The position numbers and the translations under genes were made by a program. The notes under the pieces were generated by a model. The model searched no databases and was not told the origin of the DNA. It worked only from the letters and a program-made list of their open reading frames with translations. Shown in pieces: positions 1 through 5,321 of a stretch of 12,295 bases of DNA; the first letter of the stretch is position 1; each line of letters starts with the position of its first letter. The DNA comes from JAFGPJ01 sp964439135 (GTDB lineage: Bacteria > Planctomycetota > Phycisphaerae > Sedimentisphaerales > Anaerobacaceae): positions 1 to 12,295 of the forward strand of contig CAYTNN010000144.1 of the NCBI GenBank assembly GCA_964439135.1, read 5' to 3'.

Positions 1-8
1 AATAGTTC

Positions 9-45
9 ACCCCATGAGATAGGCGAAGCCGCCATCTCACGGGGT
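9..45. repeat. Imperfect 12-bp hairpin, REP-like
   Basis: The arm ACCCCATGAGAT (9-20) is complementary to ATCTCACGGGGT (34-45) at 11 of 12 positions, with a 13-base loop that itself contains GGC and GCC triplets. No T-run follows on the plus strand, so this is not a typical rho-independent terminator. It looks like a REP-like palindrome or the end of a longer dispersed element that begins outside the window. The function is unknown. Confidence 0.6.
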
Positions 46-64
46 AAATCGTAAATAGTAAATG
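44..64. repeat. Heptamer tandem repeat GTAAATN x3
   Basis: Three consecutive heptamers, GTAAATC, GTAAATA and GTAAATG, follow the hairpin at 9-45 directly and share its last two bases. The two are probably parts of one dispersed intergenic element. No gene is associated with it inside the window. Confidence 0.5.
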
Positions 65-252
65 GCAAGGTCTCCGTGACTGCTCATTTCGTTCCTTCGA
101 ATTCCACACGGTCCGCCTTTTACATAGTTGAATTAGGTGTGGTTAACAAACTCAAGCACTTTGCAGTGTCTGTGGGCCTGCTTTATGCGTAATTTTACTT
201 CTATTTTTGTAACCTGTTAGCGCAGAGGCTATTTGATGTTGTGGTGAACAAA

Positions 253-313
253 TATTTTACCAATTTCAAGAGAAGCTTCTCGCCGATAAAGGCCGGATGA
301 CTAAAAAATCCGG
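253..313. repeat. Intergenic motif, copy 1 (TATTTTACC ... GCCGATAAAGGCCGGA)
   Basis: TATTTTACC (253-261) is followed by the palindrome GAGAAGCTTCTC (270-281), then GCCGATAAAGGCCGGA (282-297), whose end forms a 6-bp stem CCGGAT/ATCCGG with a 9-base loop (293-313). The same two words, in the same order and orientation, occur at 11403-11411 and 11464-11480 with one inserted A. Both copies lie downstream of the stop codon of a leftward gene. The function is unknown. A shared 3' processing, termination or regulatory element is possible. Confidence 0.4.
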
Positions 314-417
314 ATAAAGGAATAACATTGACTTTTTCAACAGCTCCACTGTCCTTAGTTGTTCTCTACGGGTTGTTAATATTGCAGGAGTATTATCAAT
401 TATCCACTACAATCAGG

Positions 418-3400
418 TCATTGTTTAACAAGATAAAACCATCCCTCTCCAAGACCCCATTCAGTTTCTCCACCACCATAATCCATCAACCAGTCGGTAG
501 TGTATGTACCCCACATCGTTCCGTCAACAATACTTGCAGCAGTATGCTTTAATACTGAACTGGCAATAAACCATAGATCTTCAATTTCGGAGGCGTCAAT
601 GTATAGCGACCCAGACATCTCTATAGTATTTTTGTTTGTGAGTACAGCTTCAAGATTATAGCTGGCATACTCGTCATCAAATGTAAATCCTGTGCCTGTC
701 GCATAAGCAGTACCAGAATAATAAGTGGGATTGGAGATTTTCTTATTAAGACCAAGGATCATGTGACCACCTTCTCCAGTTGTAGGATTCCACCACAAGC
801 CCCACCAGGTGCCCGAGAGATCAATGTCGCACGCATATGTCTTGCACCACTCGTATTCTTTCCGGGCCGATTCGAATTTGGTCGCGCCATCCTTATAAAC
901 TTCGACTAACCATTTATGGTGTGCTATTGCGTTATTTATCGCATGAGCCCATAAGCTTACGTTATAATAGAGTTCAGGACACACATCAAAACCATCATCT
1001 GACAAGGACGCAATTGTCCATTCCCCACCATCATCTGACAAGGACGCAATTGTCCATCCCCCTGGACACAGGGCTTTATAAGTAAGGCATATTTCGAGTA
1101 GTTTGGCCTTTGCCACATCAATTAAATCATGCGTGTTAAAGATCTGTTGCGAGACTTTTATTACCGTCTCTCTTAGTTCGAGTACCTTATGAAGTTGTGC
1201 TTTACATAAGGTTGCCGAACAGTCATTTTCAACGAATGGCAATAATGGGGTTAGATTATCATCATCAGCAATCGGATCAAGTTCCCAGCAGGTAGTTGTG
1301 TCGAATTCCTCCAGTGTGATTTCGCTCGTAATCATTCCGCTCAGCGTCATTCTGCTCACCGCTCCCGCCATGCTTGACGACCTGATTTGCAATTCTGTAA
1401 CCTGAGAATCGGCCAGATTAACAACCGTTTCAAATAACCCTGTCCCTGAATCGAAAATGCCAAAAGAGTACTCCTGGGCTGCCAACCGGTCTATAGTAAA
1501 ATCTGTGCCGATCTGGATTGGTAATGCGCGGATCAGATTGCCCCGGAGGTCGAAAATAATCGCAGTTGCATCGTCTCCCTTATTCGCAAAACCGCCTGTC
1601 CACCTGACGGATAACATCCGCTCTGGTGGAACATCATACTCCCCAATCTCATATGAGGTGCTATCTGCTTCAACATCTACTTGCTCGACTATCGTTGCAT
1701 ATCCTGATGCCGAGAACGACAACTTGTAGTTGCCCGGAAGGACGTCCTGGAACTCAAACCGAAGATCATTCCATTCTGCGAAGTGGATATGCCTGCTATT
1801 CCCTTCGTCGGCGCCTTCAAGGACGGCAAATTTATCCAACACTTGTCCGAACTCGCTGGTGACTGTTCCGGTGACTGTGATACCAGGGACACAATTCACC
1901 GGAATCTCTTCGATACCCTCACTCCCTTCGAGCAGAGTAAATGAAGCAAAAGACTCGGCATATCCGGGAATATCTACTGCCACATCATACTCTCCGGCGA
2001 AAAGCCCTGATATACGAAGTGTATTCGATTCGGTGAAGCCCCACAGCCGTTTGAATGTGGGGAGCTTGCTACTACTGGAAGCATTGTCGCAATCAGGTTC
2101 GCATTTACACGTGAGAAATGCAGTTCCACCTGCCGGCAATTGAACGAGTTCATCTGCGAGCGTTACCAGCAAGTCAACACAATACCCGTTGTCAACGGGG
2201 ATTTCAAGGCCGGCAATCTGTTCACGATTGCGAACTTGTACTTTCGTTAGACCGTCCAGGGATAAGACCTCTGCAGTAGAGATTTCATAAGAACCGCCAG
2301 AAATATTATTGAAGCGGAAGCTACCATCGTACATCGAGGTCGTTCTGAACATTTCGCCCGTATCCAAATTATTGGCTGTTATGCTGATGTTCGAGATTGG
2401 TGTTTCAAAGCTTGCAGCTGAAAGACGCCCAGATATGGATGTTGTGATAGAAGAGAGTACTTTGTCAATCTCAAGTCTCACCAAGTGATAGTACGATAGA
2501 TCATTGACCAAGTCTTCTCTGTTAACAAGCTGAGCATTTCCAGAAAGCATGGCATAGAAACTTGAAACTTTATTGTTCATTTTGCTTTGCAACTTCTCAA
2601 TGATGGAAAAGCGTTCTTGCTCCGTTACGCCATTATGTAGTTTGAGGTAAGCAACCCAATTGATTTCTTCGGCCTCTGCGTACTTATGTGAAATACTGTG
2701 TTCAATGCCCTCAAGCAGTTTCCCGCCTGAGTCGGTTCCGTCGGATTCCATCCAATAACTTCGAGCGTATCCTGAGTTTGGGAGCACAATTCCAGGACAT
2801 GATTCATCCGACTGAGGAAATGGATACCAAATATCATTAAACTGATAAACTTGCATATCCGCATCCTCTATTGTGGGCACTTCTACTTCGGAGAAAGGTT
2901 GATCCGATCGAAACTGAATCACAGGAACATATGAATCGTTGATGCCGGTATTTTGACACACGATTTGAAACTCTATAAGACTACCGTCGTTCACCGGAGT
3001 GGGTAGCGTAGGATTGCTTTCATCTGGAGTTACCACCAATAGTTCAATCGCTCCTCCTCCGCCAGCTATAACTTGTAGTCCGGGCCTTATCGCTAATGAT
3101 TCTGCTGTGGAACCCTTTTCAACTACGACATCATACAGGCCCGGAAGAGCTGTGGTTAAGTCAAATGTTGCATAAAGAATCTCCGGACCTACTCGGTAGT
3201 ATTGAACTGCCTGATGTTTGGAACCTTGATCATTCGTAAGTGTTGCAGAAACGGTTCTATCGAATCCTTGGCCATTCACTCGGATTGTATAGTTGCCTGC
3301 CGTTCCACCTATTCCATAATCCTCATCAAAGACGGCGAATTGAGTCTTTGCCCTCACTGCGCCTGATGCAAGGCACAACACACATACTAATAGAACACTT

Positions 3401-3444
3401 CTTAACCTGGTTTTCCTATTCAGCTCCATAAGTAGCACTCCCAT
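418..3444 (-). CDS. Large secreted protein with IPT/TIG-like and carboxypeptidase-regulatory-like domains
   Basis: This is a 1008-residue exported protein with no recognisable enzyme active site. A Sec signal peptide is visible: basic NRKTRLR, a hydrophobic stretch, then VRA|KT near residue 32. Residues about 45-125 resemble an IPT/TIG beta-sandwich (GGTAGNYTIRVNGQGF and FDLTTALPGLYDVVV). Three carboxypeptidase-regulatory-like (transthyretin-fold) segments follow at about 337-393, 421-505 and 522-600. Residues 719-873 are helical in character and hold eight cysteines. The C-terminus (about 873-1008, starting DLSGTWWGLWW) is Trp/Gly-rich and beta-rich, perhaps a small barrel. Residues 797-820 contain an exact-looking 12-residue duplication. 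Two starts are possible: ATG 3444 (GGAGA 9 bases upstream) and ATG 3429 (GGGAG 8 bases upstream). The second gives a more typical signal peptide, and the longer frame is listed. It is monocistronic and divergent from the rightward gene group. A role in surface binding or adhesion is only inferred. Confidence 0.85.
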   Translation of the reverse strand: MGVLLMELNRKTRLRSVLLVCVLCLASGAVRAKTQFAVFDEDYGIGGTAGNYTIRVNGQGFDRTVSATLTNDQGSKHQAVQYYRVGPEILYATFDLTTALPGLYDVVVEKGSTAESLAIRPGLQVIAGGGGAIELLVVTPDESNPTLPTPVNDGSLIEFQIVCQNTGINDSYVPVIQFRSDQPFSEVEVPTIEDADMQVYQFNDIWYPFPQSDESCPGIVLPNSGYARSYWMESDGTDSGGKLLEGIEHSISHKYAEAEEINWVAYLKLHNGVTEQERFSIIEKLQSKMNNKVSSFYAMLSGNAQLVNREDLVNDLSYYHLVRLEIDKVLSSITTSISGRLSAASFETPISNISITANNLDTGEMFRTTSMYDGSFRFNNISGGSYEISTAEVLSLDGLTKVQVRNREQIAGLEIPVDNGYCVDLLVTLADELVQLPAGGTAFLTCKCEPDCDNASSSSKLPTFKRLWGFTESNTLRISGLFAGEYDVAVDIPGYAESFASFTLLEGSEGIEEIPVNCVPGITVTGTVTSEFGQVLDKFAVLEGADEGNSRHIHFAEWNDLRFEFQDVLPGNYKLSFSASGYATIVEQVDVEADSTSYEIGEYDVPPERMLSVRWTGGFANKGDDATAIIFDLRGNLIRALPIQIGTDFTIDRLAAQEYSFGIFDSGTGLFETVVNLADSQVTELQIRSSSMAGAVSRMTLSGMITSEITLEEFDTTTCWELDPIADDDNLTPLLPFVENDCSATLCKAQLHKVLELRETVIKVSQQIFNTHDLIDVAKAKLLEICLTYKALCPGGWTIASLSDDGGEWTIASLSDDGFDVCPELYYNVSLWAHAINNAIAHHKWLVEVYKDGATKFESARKEYEWCKTYACDIDLSGTWWGLWWNPTTGEGGHMILGLNKKISNPTYYSGTAYATGTGFTFDDEYASYNLEAVLTNKNTIEMSGSLYIDASEIEDLWFIASSVLKHTAASIVDGTMWGTYTTDWLMDYGGGETEWGLGEGWFYLVKQ
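991..1058 (-). repeat. 36-bp in-frame tandem duplication
   Basis: ACCATCATCTGAC at 991 recurs at 1027, and 35 of 36 bases match between the units. In the leftward gene this doubles a 12-residue unit, WTIASLSDDGGE followed by WTIASLSDDGFD. The near identity at DNA level, including third codon positions, indicates a recent slippage or unequal-exchange event. Confidence 0.9.
3438..3442 (-). promoter_or_regulatory. Ribosome binding site for the ATG at 3429
   Basis: Reading leftwards, GGGAG sits 8 bases before ATG 3429. A second purine-rich site, GGAGA (3454-3458), sits 9 bases before ATG 3444. The two sites make the start ambiguous. The 3429 start gives the shorter, more typical n-region of a Sec signal peptide. 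Confidence 0.45.
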
Positions 3445-3527
3445 ATGTCACAGTCTCCATAATTGATTATCCTGGGATTTCCCATATACACTTCACTGAA
3501 TCACTCCTGTAAACTTTATGTCCTATA

Positions 3528-3556
3528 ATAACAATGTATCTTTATCTCAATGTCAA
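3528..3556 (-). promoter_or_regulatory. Sigma-70-like promoter for the leftward 418-3444 gene
   Basis: On the minus strand TTGACA (3556-3551) is a perfect -35 hexamer. It is followed by 17 bases and then TGTTAT (3533-3528), matching TATAAT at four of six positions. Transcription would begin near 3521, giving a leader of roughly 80-90 bases before the start codon. The -35 match and ideal spacing are seen in the sequence. Activity is inferred. Confidence 0.5.
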
Positions 3557-3686
3557 CAATATTCTGGCCTCCACAACGAGTTTTCTCACAAAAAACGCCA
3601 ACGAAGTCGAGTAAATACGTTGAAAGTCCAACGTTTTTCAACAGCCCCAATGATACGAAAGTCTCCTATTATCCACATATTCTGCA

Positions 3687-3757
3687 AAAAAAGTGTAACG
3701 AATGTCGGAGGACATGGACTTTTATTTATAGAATTGCGAATGATACGAATAATTTCA
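3687..3757 (+). repeat. Leader repeat, copy A (upstream of the rubrerythrin-like gene)
   Basis: These 71 bases align without gaps to 4379-4449 with about 8 mismatches (about 89% identity, counted by eye). The shared block runs from an A-tract and GTGTAAC, through GGAGGACATGGACTTTTATTTA, into what in copy B is the first codons of the sigma gene. Here the equivalent of the sigma start codon reads GCG, and the following AAT GAT ACG AAT AAT frame stops at TAA 3796-3798. The copy therefore looks like either a relic of a lost sigma gene or a promoter captured by the gene at 3812. Confidence 0.8.
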
Positions 3758-3811
3758 GTCATATGGAATTTATGAGCTGTTGTAATGAAAGTCCTTAAAA
3801 GAGAAGCGGCA

Positions 3812-4291
3812 ATGGAGACTGAATTTGGCGTTCTCGAAGTTCTGAAAATAGCTGAAAGGCTTGAGCATAACGGCAGGCAGTTCTATACGAAAATGGCAAA
3901 GCTATTTATCGAAACACGCTGTAAGAGTCTGTGCGAGGACCTGGCAGATTGGAGAGCCGGCCGGGAACTCACACTTGCCCAGCGAAGAAAGCAGTTCGGT
4001 AAACAAAAAGCCGGATTCATGCCGAATGATGGCTATGACTACTTTCGGATCCATCCTGATGTCATAGCCGATCTATCCGTCTTTGCCGACAAATGTTATC
4101 CCCCTCATACCCTCACCGGACACGAGTCTCTATCAGAAATTGTCAAAGACGCCGTTACCAGAACAAGGGAGGCTGTCATCTTTTACCGTGGCCTGAAGGA
4201 TTTCGCTCGAAATCAGGAAACCCGGGCTTTGATCAACCAGTTCATCGAAGAAGAGATACGCTATATATGCACTCTTGGTTTTAGGGAATAA
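3812..4291 (+). CDS. Rubrerythrin/ferritin-like four-helix protein with degenerate di-iron site
   Basis: The protein has 159 residues and its four-helix pattern matches short rubrerythrin-like proteins. Helix A is VLEVLKIAERLEHNGRQFY, helix B contains SLCEDLADWRAGREL, helix C is AVTRTREAVIFYRGLKDF and helix D is LINQFIEEEIRYICTL. Active members carry Glu in A, ExxH in B, Glu in C and ExxH in D. Here helix A Glu18 and helix D Glu148 remain, but the helix B pair is Arg48/Arg51, the helix C position is Thr118 and the helix D His is Tyr151. Redox chemistry at a di-iron centre is therefore doubtful, and a structural or binding role is more likely. ATG 3812 was chosen because family members start just before this helix and AGAG lies 8 bases upstream. 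ATG 3785 would add nine residues without a good site. It precedes the sigma gene by 136 bases. Confidence 0.75.
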   Translation: METEFGVLEVLKIAERLEHNGRQFYTKMAKLFIETRCKSLCEDLADWRAGRELTLAQRRKQFGKQKAGFMPNDGYDYFRIHPDVIADLSVFADKCYPPHTLTGHESLSEIVKDAVTRTREAVIFYRGLKDFARNQETRALINQFIEEEIRYICTLGFRE

Positions 4292-4378
4292 TATCAATAT
4301 TTCGCTCGGAAGATACGCCTCACCGGGTATAATATTAACCGGCAACCTTTAGCGACGATAAAAAAAAGATATATTCGG

Positions 4379-4449
4379 AAAAAAGTGTAACGAATTTAGG
4401 AGGACATGGACTTTTATTTAAAGAACCATGAATGATACGAATAATCTCA
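4379..4449 (+). repeat. Leader repeat, copy B (sigma factor promoter, leader and first codons)
   Basis: This is the second copy of the block at 3687-3757, here spanning the start codon of the sigma gene at 4428. Identity ends seven codons into the gene. Because conservation covers both the putative promoter and coding bases, it fits duplication of the 5' end of a sigma gene better than convergence on a regulatory motif alone. Confidence 0.8.
4386..4416 (+). promoter_or_regulatory. Candidate ECF-type promoter of the sigma gene (also present at 3694-3724)
   Basis: TGTAAC (4386-4391) is followed after 16 bases by GGACTTTTA (4408-4416). The AAC core of an ECF -35 and the spacing are compatible with an ECF-type, possibly self-regulated, promoter. 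The -10 match is weak. The same elements at identical spacing occur in copy A (TGTAAC at 3694-3699). No Shine-Dalgarno lies at normal distance before ATG 4428: GGAGGA is about 25 bases away, which would suit a start site just upstream of the ATG and a nearly leaderless message. All of this is inferred. Confidence 0.3.
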
Positions 4450-5300
4450 ATTCTGGCCGGGCAGAGAGCCTTGCTGCGATCGTAACCAGGGCCCAGCAGG
4501 GAGATCGCACAAGTATGGGTCAGTTGGCCGAGGTTGCGGAGCCTCGGCTGCTAACCTATATCTTCAGACTGACCTTAAGCCAGGATCTATCCGAAGAGCT
4601 TTGCCAAAAGATTTTGGTGAAGATGGTGCAATCGCTTAAGACGCTTAAAAACGTTGATAAATTTTGGTATTGGTTGTTGAGGCACGCCATGGGTGAAGTC
4701 CAGCATTATTATAGAGATCAAAAACGCCGGCACCAGGTCGAAATCGAGGCCCTGAACCGGGAGTATTTCAAACAATATGTCGCTCGAAACCATCACGACG
4801 GCCTCGATCAGTCGGCACGTATTGAATTGTCTGAGACCATTTATGAAGCCATTGCTCAATTGAGGTTTACCTATCGAAACATCCTGGTACTACGATGTTA
4901 TGAGGAACTGTCCTTTGCTGAAATTGCTCAGCTTATTAACTGCAAGGAATTCGGGGCCAGGGTCTTGTTTTTTCGGGCCAAACACGCCCTGAAACAACAT
5001 CTGTCCCGGAATGGCTTTGGAAAAGAGTTGCTCCTGACGGGGCTCGGCTTCTTTGGAATCCTGACCCTTTCGACCAAAGCGACTTCGACGGCTTGTTCGG
5101 TCAATACAGCGTCACTGAATGTTGGCCTCGCTGCGGCGTTGGCCGGATCGCTGTATACGAAAATGGGTATTGCCATTGTCACCTCAATCAGCGCGATCCT
5201 GGCCGGTATTACTTTCCAGCATGTGATTGTCTCAATCATAGTAATAGCGGTGATATTAGCGGGACTTGTCATTATCGGCCTGTATTCCGGTCTTGACTGA
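4428..5300 (+). CDS. ECF-type sigma-70 family factor with membrane-spanning C-terminal extension
   Basis: This 290-residue RNA polymerase sigma factor has region 2 at about residues 25-102, including the promoter-melting segment FWYWLLRHAMGEVQHYYRDQ followed by a basic KRR. Region 4 with its helix-turn-helix is at about 140-192 (LRFTYRNILVLRCYEELSFAEIAQLI and RVLFFRAKHALKQHL). Ordinary ECF factors end near here. This one continues for about 95 residues with hydrophobic stretches at about 200-217, 231-243, 246-265 and 267-287, so it is probably tethered to the inner membrane. Planctomycete sigma factors with such tails are common, and the tail may take the place of a separate anti-sigma factor. 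The start at ATG 4428 is fixed by the in-frame stop TAA at 4419-4421. It lies 21 bases before a secreted beta-helix protein gene, a likely operon partner and target. Confidence 0.9.
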   Translation: MNDTNNLNSGRAESLAAIVTRAQQGDRTSMGQLAEVAEPRLLTYIFRLTLSQDLSEELCQKILVKMVQSLKTLKNVDKFWYWLLRHAMGEVQHYYRDQKRRHQVEIEALNREYFKQYVARNHHDGLDQSARIELSETIYEAIAQLRFTYRNILVLRCYEELSFAEIAQLINCKEFGARVLFFRAKHALKQHLSRNGFGKELLLTGLGFFGILTLSTKATSTACSVNTASLNVGLAAALAGSLYTKMGIAIVTSISAILAGITFQHVIVSIIVIAVILAGLVIIGLYSGLD

Positions 5301-5309
5301 ATAAATGAA

Positions 5310-5316
5310 GGGAGAG
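5310..5316 (+). promoter_or_regulatory. Strong ribosome binding site for the beta-helix/dockerin gene
   Basis: GGGAGAG lies 5 bases before ATG 5322 and 10 bases after the sigma gene stop codon. The short 21-base gap and strong site support co-transcription with the sigma gene. Confidence 0.75.
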
Positions 5317-5321
5317 TCAAA

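Larger units (their letters stand above)
1..417. other. Non-coding region left of the first gene
   Basis: I see no credible gene here. The only ORF starting in it (328-552) is short, crosses into the antisense of the leftward gene and lacks a convincing ribosome binding site. It holds the hairpin and heptamers at 9-64, a perfect 12-base palindrome GAGAAGCTTCTC at 270-281, and a stem CCGGAT (293-298) with ATCCGG (308-313). The last two lie in a motif that recurs at 11403-11480. Transcription of the leftward gene must end in this region, but I see no classical terminator for it. Confidence 0.6.
3445..3811. other. Divergent intergenic region
   Basis: This region separates the leftward 1008-residue protein gene from the rightward rubrerythrin-like gene. 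It contains the leftward promoter at 3528-3556. At 3617-3642 it has an inverted-repeat cluster in which ACGTTG/CAACGT and GTTGAAA/TTTCAAC are mutually exclusive. It also carries copy A of the sigma-gene leader (3687-3757). The word ATGATACGAA appears twice here, at about 3650 and 3740. I see no convincing gene: the ORFs that cross it have no good start signals and end within the leader copy. Confidence 0.6.

Noticed and set aside
328..552. Rightward 74-codon ORF at the left end
   Set aside because: It is antisense to the end of the secreted protein gene over half its length and has no convincing start signal.
991..1058. Direct repeat as a CRISPR array
   Set aside because: There are only two units, no spacers, and they are in frame inside a coding sequence.
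3617..3642. Inverted repeats ACGTTG/CAACGT and GTTGAAA/TTTCAAC as a transposon end
   Set aside because: The arms are only 6-7 bp. The TTTTTCAACAGC-CCA similarity to about 333-346 is short and not bounded by target-site duplications or a transposase.
3518..3798. Two overlapping rightward ORFs (85 and 82 codons) upstream of the rubrerythrin-like gene
   Set aside because: They lack ribosome binding sites, have non-protein-like composition and run through the intergenic promoter and leader repeat. The tail of one merely reads the sigma-like codons of copy A.
4328..4333. TATAAT upstream of the sigma gene as a sigma-70 -10 box
   Set aside because: The sequence 17 bases upstream (CTCGGA) is not a -35, and the hexamer sits in a small inverted repeat. 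It is possible but unsupported.
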